DNA of 64,000 nucleotides from Dryocola sp032051265 (GTDB taxonomy: Bacteria > Pseudomonadota > Gammaproteobacteria > Enterobacterales > Enterobacteriaceae), in contig DAMBYU010000005.1 in assembly GCA_032051265.1 (NCBI GenBank), positions 124,001 to 188,000 on the forward strand. Direction: 5' to 3'. Shown here in pieces: positions 1 to 8,087 of this stretch. The stretch's first letter is position 1. Every line of letters starts with the position of its first letter. The position numbers and the translations under genes were made by a program. A model generated the notes under the pieces. It had not been told where the DNA came from. It saw nothing but the letters and a program-made list of their open reading frames with translations, and made no database searches.

Positions 1-401
1 TGTTTTATATGGGCAGCTGGCAAGGATTTGAGGCGCTGATGCACTTCAATCTGTTTGTCGCCCGTATTGCCACCGCAAGCTTTATGGCTTACGCGCTGGG
101 GCAGATCCTCGATGTGCACGTATTTAACCGCCTGCGTCAGAGCAAACGCTGGTGGCTTGCGCCAACGGCTTCCACGCTTTTCGGTAACGTCAGCGATACG
201 CTCTCCTTCTTCTTTATCGCCTTCTGGCGCAGCCCGGATGCGTTTATGGCGCAGCACTGGGTGGAGATCGCCATCGTCGATTACTGCTTTAAGGTTTTGA
301 TAAGCCTTGTCTTCTTCCTGCCAATGTATGGCGTGCTGCTCAATATGTTGATGAAACGTCTGGCGGACAAATCTGAAATGTCGGCGTTACAGCCCGGTTG
401 A
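1..401 (+). CDS. yhhQ: Queuosine precursor transporter YhhQ, 3' part
   Basis: This is the C-terminal part of the inner-membrane VUT/YhhQ family carrier, which imports the queuosine precursors preQ0 and preQ1. The reading frame is open to the left window edge, so the start lies outside. About 133 residues are visible of the usual 220 or so. They include several hydrophobic helices, among them the stretch around FNLFVARIATASFMAYALG and the C-terminal LISLVFFLPMYGVLLNMLM. The sequence is nearly identical to E. coli YhhQ as I remember it, and dcrB follows as in E. coli. Confidence 0.93.
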   Translation, partial: FYMGSWQGFEALMHFNLFVARIATASFMAYALGQILDVHVFNRLRQSKRWWLAPTASTLFGNVSDTLSFFFIAFWRSPDAFMAQHWVEIAIVDYCFKVLISLVFFLPMYGVLLNMLMKRLADKSEMSALQPG

Positions 402-473
402 CCGTGCTTGAATTATCTTGTGCTAAGATGCTGAGATTGGCCTCAACGGCTTGTTAACGTAAAGGATGAAGTC

Positions 474-1031
474 ATGCGTAACCTGGTTAAATATGTCGGT
501 ATCGGCCTGCTGGTCTTTGGACTTGCCGCCTGTGACAACAACGATACCAAAACTCCAGCCGAAGGGGCTGCTGCAGAAGGCAACGCCAACGCTCAGCCGG
601 TTAGCCTGCTTGATGGCAAAGTGAGCTTCGCCCTACCGCCGGATATGACGGATCAAAGCGGTAAAGTGGGCACACAGACGAATAACATGCATGTCTACTC
701 CGACGCCACCGGCCAGAAAGCGGTTATCGTCATCGTTGGCGACAACACTACCGATGATTTAGAAGCGCTGGCAAAACGTCTGGAAGAGCAGCAGCGCGCA
801 CGTGACCCACAGCTGCAGGTAGTGACCAATAAGTCCATCGAGCTTAAAGGCCACAGCCTGCAACAGCTCGACACCGTTATCTCGGCAAAAGGTCAAACCG
901 CCTACTCGTCGGTTATCCTGAGCAAAGTGGATGGTAAGCTGTTGACCATGCAGATTACTCTGCCTGCGGACAATCAACAGCAGGCGCAGACTGCCGCTGA
1001 GAACATCATCAATACCCTCATCATCAAGTAA
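474..1031 (+). CDS. dcrB: Lipoprotein DcrB
   Basis: A 185-residue lipoprotein of the DcrB family, known in E. coli for its requirement in phage C1/C6 DNA uptake and its link to envelope function. The N-terminus has a lipoprotein signal with the lipobox LAAC (Cys20), then a low-complexity Ala/Glu/Asn linker to about residue 42 and a globular alpha/beta domain. The start is supported by AAGGATG seven bases upstream. The stop codon abuts the stop of yhhS on the other strand with no gap, and the gene's terminator lies inside the yhhS reading frame. Confidence 0.93.
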   Translation: MRNLVKYVGIGLLVFGLAACDNNDTKTPAEGAAAEGNANAQPVSLLDGKVSFALPPDMTDQSGKVGTQTNNMHVYSDATGQKAVIVIVGDNTTDDLEALAKRLEEQQRARDPQLQVVTNKSIELKGHSLQQLDTVISAKGQTAYSSVILSKVDGKLLTMQITLPADNQQQAQTAAENIINTLIIK

Positions 1032-2261
1032 TTAATTTGATGTGGGCGTCGCGGCCTCCGGTTGCTCAACCGGGGGCCGTTTTTTTAACTGCCAGGCCAG
1101 AACCAGCGCGATAAATACCAGGCCCGCCGCCGCCAGATAAATGACCGGCACGCCCGCATAAGCCATCACCAGGCCAGCAAGCGGTCCGGTGATGCCAAGC
1201 GATAAATCCATAAACACGGTATAGGTCGCTAACGCGCTGCCCTGGTTCTGCTGCGGCACAACTTTCACCGCCACAACGCCCAGCGCCGGGAACACCAGCG
1301 AGAAACCTGCGCCAGTCAGAAACGTGCCTGCTTTCGCCATCCAGGGATCGTCCGCAACTCCCACCAGCAGCAGACCGATAATCTCTACCACAAAGCAGAT
1401 CATCGCTACATTCAGCCCGCCCAGACGGTTAATACCGTTCGGGAAAAGTAAGCGAGTACCAACAAATGCACAGCTAAAGAGCGTGAGCGCAAACGCTGCG
1501 CCATCCCAGCTTTTGGCGTCGTAGAAAAGCGTGATAAAGGTGGCGATAACGCCGAAGCCTGCGGAGGCCAGCGCAAGAGCCATCCCATAGAGCCAGACGC
1601 GCCCAAGCACCGCCCGAAACGGCAGCGGTTTCCCTTTACCGGCCTTGACCGCCGGACGCGGCAGCGCCAGAAGAATGGCGACCAGCGCCACGGCCATAAT
1701 AATTGCCGCCAGAAGCGTCAGTCCGCCCATCTGCCAGAACAGCACGCCGAGCGGCGCGCCAATCGCCATCGCGCCATAGGTGACGATACCGTTCCAGGAA
1801 ATAACTCGGCCTATATGCAATGAGCCAACCACCCCCACCCCCCAAAGCGTGGAGCCGGTCCCGGCAAAGCTTTGTCCAACCCCCAGAATCACACGCCCAA
1901 GGCAGAGTAAAAGTAAACTCACCATCGGCCAGCCGCTGCCAAGCGCTGCCAGCATATAGCTGACGCCGCTCAGAAAGCAGCCGCATAAGCCAAACACGAC
2001 TATTTTTTTCGGCCCGAGCAAATCCGCATAACGTCCGGCATGCGGACGGCTCAACAACGTGGCAAAATATTGCAGGCTGATGACCAAACCCGCCCAAAAG
2101 GCGCTAAAGCCCATGACGTCATGGACATACCCCGGCAGTACCGCCAGCGGCAGGCCGATGGTCATATAGCTTGCGAAGTTAAACATCACAACAGACACGA
2201 TTTGCAGATTGAGGCGCAAACCGCCTGTCGTGGATTGAGGGGTGAGGTCAGGCATCAGCAT
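1032..2261 (-). CDS. yhhS: MFS transporter YhhS
   Basis: A 12-helix major facilitator of the YhhS/YfcJ group. In E. coli it is an inner-membrane transporter implicated in arabinose/glyphosate efflux phenotypes; its natural substrate is uncertain. Length is 409 residues, against 405 in E. coli, and identity is very high through the core, for example GYVHDVMGFSAFWAGLVIS and RLLFPNGINRLGG. Two in-frame ATG codons lie six bases apart (2261 and 2255) and neither has a strong ribosome site, so the start is uncertain by two residues. Convergent with dcrB and divergent from yhhT. Confidence 0.92.
   Translation of the reverse strand: MLMPDLTPQSTTGGLRLNLQIVSVVMFNFASYMTIGLPLAVLPGYVHDVMGFSAFWAGLVISLQYFATLLSRPHAGRYADLLGPKKIVVFGLCGCFLSGVSYMLAALGSGWPMVSLLLLCLGRVILGVGQSFAGTGSTLWGVGVVGSLHIGRVISWNGIVTYGAMAIGAPLGVLFWQMGGLTLLAAIIMAVALVAILLALPRPAVKAGKGKPLPFRAVLGRVWLYGMALALASAGFGVIATFITLFYDAKSWDGAAFALTLFSCAFVGTRLLFPNGINRLGGLNVAMICFVVEIIGLLLVGVADDPWMAKAGTFLTGAGFSLVFPALGVVAVKVVPQQNQGSALATYTVFMDLSLGITGPLAGLVMAYAGVPVIYLAAAGLVFIALVLAWQLKKRPPVEQPEAATPTSN
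1052..1086 (+). terminator. Intrinsic terminator of dcrB, inside yhhS
   Basis: A 12-bp stem (CGGCCTCCGGTT with AACCGGGGGCCG, one G-U pair) with loop GCTC is followed by seven T. It lies 20 bases after the dcrB stop and within the 3' coding end of the convergent gene yhhS. Confidence 0.85.
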
Positions 2262-2392
2262 TCACTTAAGAAACAGCGGTTGCCCAGTATAAACAGGTGC
2301 TGGCCTGAATTTCAGCTACTGTCTTTCCAAAGCCCTCTGAAGGGGAAACAAAGCGCTACACTATGAAGATCAATAACAGAAAGGAATTCTCC

Positions 2393-3442
2393 ATGCCGCC
2401 CCTCGAACCCGATAAAGCCGGGCTACACATTCTCCTGAAGCTCTCCGCGCTGGTGATTATTCTTGCCGGGATCCACGCGGCGGCGGACATCATCGTGCAG
2501 CTGCTGATGGCGCTTTTTTTCGCCATCGTGCTCAACCCCCTCGTGACCTGGTTTATTCGTCGCGGCATAAGACGTCCGCTGGCTATTACGATCGTGGTCT
2601 TCGTGATGCTGATTATGCTGACCCTGCTGATTGGCGTGCTGGCGGCGTCGATGAATGAATTTCTGGCTATGCTGCCGAAATACAACAAGATGCTGATGCA
2701 GAAGATCCTGGAGTTCGAAAGGTCCATCCCGTTGATTCACCTGAGACTCTCACCCGAGCGCATGCTGCAACGTCTGGACTCCGAAAAGGTGATGGCTTTC
2801 GCCACCACGTTAATGACCGGCCTTTCCGGCGCCATGGCGAGCACTTTACTGTTAGTGATGACCGTCGTTTTTATGCTGTTCGAGGTGCGTCACGTTCCCT
2901 ATAAGCTGCGTTTTGCGCTTTCTAATCCGCAGATTCATATCGCCGGTCTGCACCGGGCGCTTAAAGGCGTCACACACTACCTGGCATTGAAGACGCTGAT
3001 AAGCCTGTGGACAGGCGCCATTATCTGGGCCGGGCTGGTGTTGCTGGGCGTGCAGTTTGCGTTGATGTGGGGCGTGCTGGGCTTCCTGCTGAACTATATT
3101 CCCAATATCGGCTCGGTGATTTCCGCTATTCCGCCGATGATCCAGGCGTTTTTGTTTAACGGCACTTACGAAATGTTTATGGTCGGCGCGCTGTTCCTCG
3201 CCGTGCATATGGTGCTGGGAAATATCGTCGAACCGCGCATGATGGGGCGTGGTCTGGGAATGTCGACGTTCGTGGTCTTTCTCTCGTTGCTGTTCTGGGG
3301 ATGGCTACTCGGCCCGGTCGGCATGCTGCTTTCTGTCCCCCTTACCAGCGTGTGTAAGATCCTGATGGAAACCACCAAAGGCGGAGCCAAACTGGCGATT
3401 CTGCTTGGCCCTGGGCGGCCAAAGAGCCGGTTGCCGGGCTAA
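2393..3442 (+). CDS. yhhT: AI-2E family membrane protein YhhT
   Basis: A 349-residue inner-membrane permease-like protein of the AI-2E exporter family (PF01594). Hydrophobic helices lie near residues 10-65, 140-165, 205-255 and 265-320. The conserved C-terminal LGPVGMLLSVPLTSVCKI is present. The start was taken at ATG 2393 (MPPLEPDKAG) because AAAGGA lies just upstream and the length matches E. coli YhhT; an in-frame ATG at 2363 would add ten residues. In E. coli acpT follows; here an M24-like gene takes that place. Confidence 0.92.
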   Translation: MPPLEPDKAGLHILLKLSALVIILAGIHAAADIIVQLLMALFFAIVLNPLVTWFIRRGIRRPLAITIVVFVMLIMLTLLIGVLAASMNEFLAMLPKYNKMLMQKILEFERSIPLIHLRLSPERMLQRLDSEKVMAFATTLMTGLSGAMASTLLLVMTVVFMLFEVRHVPYKLRFALSNPQIHIAGLHRALKGVTHYLALKTLISLWTGAIIWAGLVLLGVQFALMWGVLGFLLNYIPNIGSVISAIPPMIQAFLFNGTYEMFMVGALFLAVHMVLGNIVEPRMMGRGLGMSTFVVFLSLLFWGWLLGPVGMLLSVPLTSVCKILMETTKGGAKLAILLGPGRPKSRLPG

Positions 3443-3511
3443 GTTATACGCCGTGGGAGCAGGAGGATCCGTCCTGCTCCCTCTTCGCCACTGTTTAAGG
3501 AGAAACGTCCT

Positions 3512-4909
3512 GTGTCTCAGGCGTCATTCAACCTGGCCGCGGTTAACTCCCCGGCGATCTACCTCAACCTCCCGAGCGTCATGCTGAATGAGCAGACTCT
3601 GCAGGAGAGGCGCGACAAAATTCTCCAGCGAATGGCGCAGCGGCAGCTTGATACGCTCATCGTTTACGCCGACAAAGAGCACGGCGGCAACTTTGAATAC
3701 CTGACCGGTTTTATCCCCCGCTTTGAAGAAGCGCTGCTGGTGCTGCATCAAAGCGGTAAAGCCGTATTAGTGCTGGGAAATGAAAACCTGAAACTCGCGC
3801 AGTATTCACGTATTGCCGCAGATGTGGTTCACGCCCCGTGGTTTTCACTGCCGAACCAACCGATGGATATCGCCTCTTCCCTGCATGAAGTGCTAAAAAA
3901 CGCCGGGCTGAGAGATCGGCAACGCGTGGGGATCGCCGGCTGGAAGTTATTCACCGGCGCGTATGACGACAATCAGTCCCTGTTCGATATACCGCACTTT
4001 ATATATCAGGCCATCCAGGCGGCGCTGTCAGCGGATGCGCTGCTGTTAAATGCGACAGAAATTTTTATCGGGCCGCAGTCTGGCGCCAGAACCATCAATA
4101 ACGCCAATGAAATAGCCCATTATGAATACGGGGCTAACCTCGCTTCGGGTGCGGCGTTAACCGCGCTAAATGCGATTGAGTTGGGTAAGACAGAGAAGGC
4201 CATTGCAGCGCTGCTGGCCGCTGAAGGACAGGCAAACAACGTCGTTACCATCGCGGCAACCGGCGAGCGTTTCGAATATGCCAGGCTCTATCCGTCAGAT
4301 AAAAAGATTCAGTCAGGCGATAAATTCTCGCTAACCGTCAGCTACAAAGGCGGGTTAACCAGTCGCGCGGCATACGTTGTGCATAACGCATCCGAGCTGG
4401 CTCCCGGCGTGCGGGATTATCTTGATGTGGTCGCTATTCCTTACTTCAACGCGGTGGTGAGCTGGCTGGAATTTATCCGCGTCGGCGTAAAAGGCCATGA
4501 AATCTACGATCTGATTGAACGGGTTTTACCTAAGGCGGAATACAACTGGCATCTCAACCCCGGACATTTAGTGGCCGATGAAGAGTGGCTTTGTTCGCCG
4601 ATATATCGCGCGTCTGACATCCCGCTCGCAAGCGGCATGCTGTTGCAAATCGATATCATCCCTTCAAGAAAAGGCTACGCGGGGGCCAGCATTGAAGACA
4701 CTGTTGCGCTGGCGGATGAACCGCTTCGCCTGGAGCTGGCCGCTCTGTACCCCGAGCTGTGGCAGAGGATCCTCTCCCGCCGGGCATATATCCGCGATGA
4801 GCTGAACATTCATCTTCACGAGGATGTGCTGCCACTATCTAACACCGTAGGCTATCTGCGGCCTTATCTGTTGGATAAGAGAACGGCTCTGGTTGTGGCA
4901 AAAGCGTAA
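3512..4909 (+). CDS. Creatinase/M24-fold protein lacking most metal ligands
   Basis: A 465-residue protein with the two-domain layout of aminopeptidase P/creatinase: an N-terminal creatinase-type domain (about 30-180) and a C-terminal pita-bread domain (about 195-425). It starts at GTG with TAAGGAG upstream. In active M24 metallopeptidases five ligands are expected (Asp, Asp, His, Glu, Glu). Here the DAG-type motif after Gly269-Asp270 reads SLTVSY, the second Asp site reads SRAAY (284-288), and the IEPG Glu is replaced by Asp381. Only His352 and Glu395 (IEDTV) look kept. It may be a creatinase-like metal-free enzyme or a dead paralogue. Substrate is unknown. It follows yhhT in the same direction. 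Confidence 0.72.
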   Translation: MSQASFNLAAVNSPAIYLNLPSVMLNEQTLQERRDKILQRMAQRQLDTLIVYADKEHGGNFEYLTGFIPRFEEALLVLHQSGKAVLVLGNENLKLAQYSRIAADVVHAPWFSLPNQPMDIASSLHEVLKNAGLRDRQRVGIAGWKLFTGAYDDNQSLFDIPHFIYQAIQAALSADALLLNATEIFIGPQSGARTINNANEIAHYEYGANLASGAALTALNAIELGKTEKAIAALLAAEGQANNVVTIAATGERFEYARLYPSDKKIQSGDKFSLTVSYKGGLTSRAAYVVHNASELAPGVRDYLDVVAIPYFNAVVSWLEFIRVGVKGHEIYDLIERVLPKAEYNWHLNPGHLVADEEWLCSPIYRASDIPLASGMLLQIDIIPSRKGYAGASIEDTVALADEPLRLELAALYPELWQRILSRRAYIRDELNIHLHEDVLPLSNTVGYLRPYLLDKRTALVVAKA

Positions 4910-4953
4910 AGCCGGACTGGCGGGAGAGAGTTTCTTCCGCCCCTTTCGGCTTT
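4908..4953 (+). terminator. Imperfect hairpin after the M24-like gene
   Basis: AAAGCCG (4908-4914) pairs with CGGCTTT (4947-4953), enclosing a second GGCGG/CCGCC stem. There is no long T tract, so termination is only possible, not shown. Confidence 0.4.
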
Positions 4954-5045
4954 GGGAAATTTGGCTCTGGCCGCAATAAGAGAAACGCTGTAGTAATAAG
5001 CAGCCCTGGAGGTGATTAAAATTAAACCTTTCCTCATATCTCTTT

Positions 5046-7001
5046 TTAGCCAGTGATAACGTTTGTGAAATATGCGAAGCTTATAGTTTCATCAATAAAA
5101 GGCTCAGCCTTACCAAAGAGATAACCCTGCACTAAATCGCAACCCAGCGATTGCAGACATTCAAGCTGTTCTTCCGTTTCCACCCCTTCGGCGACTGTCT
5201 TCATATTAAGACGTCTGGCCAAACCTAACATCAGCTTAGTGATGTTAAAGGCATCTTTTTGTGTGGCGATATCCTTTATGAAGGATTTGTCTATTTTTAT
5301 TTTATCGAAGGACAGCATGCTCAAACGGGACAGCGAGGAATAACCCGTTCCGAAATCATCGATCGAGACTTTTACACCCATTTTTCTCAGGTTGACCAGA
5401 ATCGATAATGGGGTATCGCTCTCATTGAAGAGGGTCGACTCTGTAATTTCCAGCTCAAGTCGTTCAGCGGGTAGGCCGGATTTTTTCAGAGCATTCATCA
5501 CAATATCGACGAAGGAAATGCTGTTCAGTTGCACGGGGGAGACGTTTACTGAAATACTGGCTGGAACTTTCCAGGAGGCGGCCTCCATACATGCTTTTTC
5601 CAGCACCCAACTGCCAACTTTCTTAATAAAACCTGTTTTTTCAGCAATCGGAATAAATATATCTGGCGGCACCATGCCCCTTGCAGGATGAAACCAACGG
5701 AGCAGAGCCTCATAGCCATCTATTTTTCCACTAAAGGAATCTATAATGGGCTGATAGTAGACTTTTAACTCATCGTTATCTAAAGAATGTAACAGATGTT
5801 TTTCAAGCATCATATTCTCTTTGATCTGCTGCAGCATTTCTGGTCTGAATACTTTTATGTGGCTGGCGCCTTCCCTTTTTGCATCATACAGCGCCAGATC
5901 GGCAGATTTGTAAATATAATCAGAACGTCTCTCGGTATCTGAAATAAATATACCAACACAGGTTTCTATATTAACGGTAGCACCATAAATGCTATAAGTC
6001 TGGCTGACACAGTCGCTGATGAGGCGGGCTCTTCCGACCGCCATATTCTCTGTTAAATCAGAGGAGATAAGCGCAAATTCGTCACCACCCAAACGGTAAA
6101 AAGTTTCGTTTTTATAGCTAATGTTGGCCAGACGGGTAGCTATTTCTTGTAATAATTTATCGCCGGCATCATGGCCAAGCGTATCATTCACCTCTTTAAA
6201 CCGATCCAAATCAAACAGCATCACAGTAACGGAACCACCGTTTAACTGTGCAAGTGTAATAACGATTTTTAAGTGCTTCCAGAAATAAAGTCGGTTCCGC
6301 ATACCAGTCAGCGAGTCATGATAAACATCGTATTTGAGTTTTTTATTCTGCTGTTGCAGTTTTTCTTTTGAAGACTGCAGCTCTTCCGCCAGCCGCTTTA
6401 CCTGCCCGTGAGCTTTCATGATATTTTTATTCTGATAAAGAATCATGATACCCAGGATCATACTCAGAACCATTAACAATACAGATAATACAGTATAGAC
6501 AGAATAGAGATTTTTTATTTTATAGTTGGTAATATTTACAGCGTTTAAGTCACTTGTCATTGCACTTGATGAAAGCATGCTCATCGGCGCATCTAATTCA
6601 TGCATTTTTATAAGAAATGCTTCAATATCAGATCGACTCATTTTGGATAGCTGCACATCAAGGTATTGAAGGTTTTTATCCAGTTTGGCTGCTAATGTAC
6701 GATGCTCAAATCTTTTTTCGATAAGATGAAATAAATCTCCCCCCTTCATGAGTTCATTTTGGCTAAGCATAATATCCAGACGCAGCCTGATCTTATCCTG
6801 AGTCACATCTTTGTCATTTATAGCATATAAACCGAGCCAGGACTCAAGTTTAAAATATTCAGAAACCAACTGCCCGACAGACCACGAGGTTGTATATTGC
6901 GTGAGCTTCTGAAGTTCGTGTTGCCTTTCATTTACGAGAAAGGAAATATATCCAGTGGATATAAAAATAACAAAAATAATGGCCGTAAGGACTCTGTTCA
7001 T
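5046..7001 (-). CDS. Membrane receptor with GGDEF and EAL domains
   Basis: A 651-residue cyclic di-GMP turnover protein. Order: transmembrane helix (about 4-24), a periplasmic helical sensor region (25-165), a second helix (167-189), a coiled coil (195-225), GGDEF (226-385) and EAL (395-640). Both active sites look intact: Gly305-Gly-Asp-Glu-Phe309; Glu431-Ala-Leu433, the Asn in SVNVSP, IDDFGTG, KIDKSF, AEGVE and QGYLFGK. The usual inhibitory RxxD site before GGDEF is absent (Tyr and Glu stand at those positions). It probably forms an operon with the secreted protein 16 bases upstream. Base composition is clearly AT-richer than flanking genes, suggesting transfer. I cannot tell which activity dominates. 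Confidence 0.9.
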   Translation of the reverse strand: MNRVLTAIIFVIFISTGYISFLVNERQHELQKLTQYTTSWSVGQLVSEYFKLESWLGLYAINDKDVTQDKIRLRLDIMLSQNELMKGGDLFHLIEKRFEHRTLAAKLDKNLQYLDVQLSKMSRSDIEAFLIKMHELDAPMSMLSSSAMTSDLNAVNITNYKIKNLYSVYTVLSVLLMVLSMILGIMILYQNKNIMKAHGQVKRLAEELQSSKEKLQQQNKKLKYDVYHDSLTGMRNRLYFWKHLKIVITLAQLNGGSVTVMLFDLDRFKEVNDTLGHDAGDKLLQEIATRLANISYKNETFYRLGGDEFALISSDLTENMAVGRARLISDCVSQTYSIYGATVNIETCVGIFISDTERRSDYIYKSADLALYDAKREGASHIKVFRPEMLQQIKENMMLEKHLLHSLDNDELKVYYQPIIDSFSGKIDGYEALLRWFHPARGMVPPDIFIPIAEKTGFIKKVGSWVLEKACMEAASWKVPASISVNVSPVQLNSISFVDIVMNALKKSGLPAERLELEITESTLFNESDTPLSILVNLRKMGVKVSIDDFGTGYSSLSRLSMLSFDKIKIDKSFIKDIATQKDAFNITKLMLGLARRLNMKTVAEGVETEEQLECLQSLGCDLVQGYLFGKAEPFIDETISFAYFTNVITG

Positions 7002-7017
7002 AAAATCTCCAACGATA

Positions 7018-7512
7018 CTACTGAATTATAATTTTATAAACTTGCCACGCAGACCTTGAATAATAAATCTGATTATTTAACTCTGATTGACTGTCATAGG
7101 GATAGACAATAAACAAAGGTCCCTTATCTCTGACTTGAATGTATTTATCATTTACTTTTAATGCCAAAATAACAGGGTATTTTTTAAAATCCTCAAGTGG
7201 GATAGTAGTAACATAGTCGTTGAGAGCAATTACCCTCGCAATATGACCTGTGGCTCCGACCGCATCCATAAGCTTATTAAGCGGAACCCCTTCAAATTTA
7301 TTTCGCCCTTCATACCATGGAGAAGAGGTATAAAAACTCTCCATACCAAGCTTTTCAAGCGATGCGATATTAAACTGCACCTGCCCATCTTCGTTTTTCT
7401 TTTCTATATTGCCCGATATCGTTAAAATGGGTTTATCCTCAGAGTTAGAAACCTCTGCAGAACAAGGTATGGAAAACAGCATAAAACTTAACATTACGAA
7501 AATAGCACGCAT
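7018..7512 (-). CDS. Secreted molybdopterin-fold (SUOX-like) protein
   Basis: A 164-residue protein with a signal peptide (MRAIFVMLSFMLFS, probable cleavage after CSA). The mature part resembles the oxidoreductase molybdopterin-binding fold (PF00174): FEGVPLNKLMDAVGA, a central DYVTTIPLEDF, and a C-terminal GPLFIVYPYD followed by SAWQVYKI. The mature chain has no cysteine, so the Mo-ligating Cys of sulfite-oxidase-type enzymes is missing. An upstream TTG (7518) could extend it by two residues; ATG 7512 is preferred although no strong ribosome site precedes it. It is the first gene of the operon with the GGDEF-EAL receptor, suggesting a periplasmic ligand-binding partner. That role is inference. 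Confidence 0.68.
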   Translation of the reverse strand: MRAIFVMLSFMLFSIPCSAEVSNSEDKPILTISGNIEKKNEDGQVQFNIASLEKLGMESFYTSSPWYEGRNKFEGVPLNKLMDAVGATGHIARVIALNDYVTTIPLEDFKKYPVILALKVNDKYIQVRDKGPLFIVYPYDSQSELNNQIYYSRSAWQVYKIIIQ

Positions 7513-7542
7513 CTTCAATCATTAATTTTGCAGTAAAAAGAG

Positions 7543-7571
7543 ATTATAATTTAAGCGCAATTGATTTTTAA
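7543..7571 (-). promoter_or_regulatory. Putative sigma-70 promoter of the GGDEF-EAL operon
   Basis: On the minus strand TTAAAA (7571-7566) and a consensus TATAAT (7548-7543) are separated by 17 bases. The predicted transcript starts about 20 bases before the ATG at 7512. The -35 is weak and the region is AT-rich, so a chance match is possible. Confidence 0.45.
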
Positions 7572-8087
7572 AGCGTTTTTAGGATTATTTTTTGACACAG
7601 CGGTATATTTATCTTTAAACCTTAAAAAATCATCAAGTTAATGGTTATCTCTTCTTCAGGATGTGCAAATCCAGCGATACCATCCACCGGGTTTAACTGT
7701 ATAAATATTTTTCGGATCGCAAAGAAAAACCACGCATATAATAAGGTTTAAGATTCAAGTTTGCATGGGATCATGCAGTGCGGCAGGGAGTACGGGAACA
7801 ATGCCAAATTTTCCCGGCGATGTGTATAAATCACAAAAAACAGATAACGCTAAGAAAAATAAATAAAAAGCGGAGCAGCAAAAATGCGTATTACTCAGGC
7901 CTCTGGATGAAAAGGGGCTCAGCGTGCAGCAAAGGCGTTTCGATGCAGCCGAGTCATCATACCTGCGGACCGATGTTGCTGGCTGAGACTCTGGCATCCG
8001 TTTTAAACCTGATAAAAGTCCGCGCCTCTTTCATTGCGGGTTCTTTCGCTTCGCCATTATCGCGTCTTGTATATCACGACGTTGTTG
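7572..8087 (+). other. Long intergenic region, no gene seen
   Basis: AT-rich sequence between the GGDEF-EAL operon and yhiN. Short open frames on both strands lack convincing ribosome sites and recognisable protein features. I found no hairpin with a T tract. It marks the right border of the AT-rich insertion. Confidence 0.5.
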
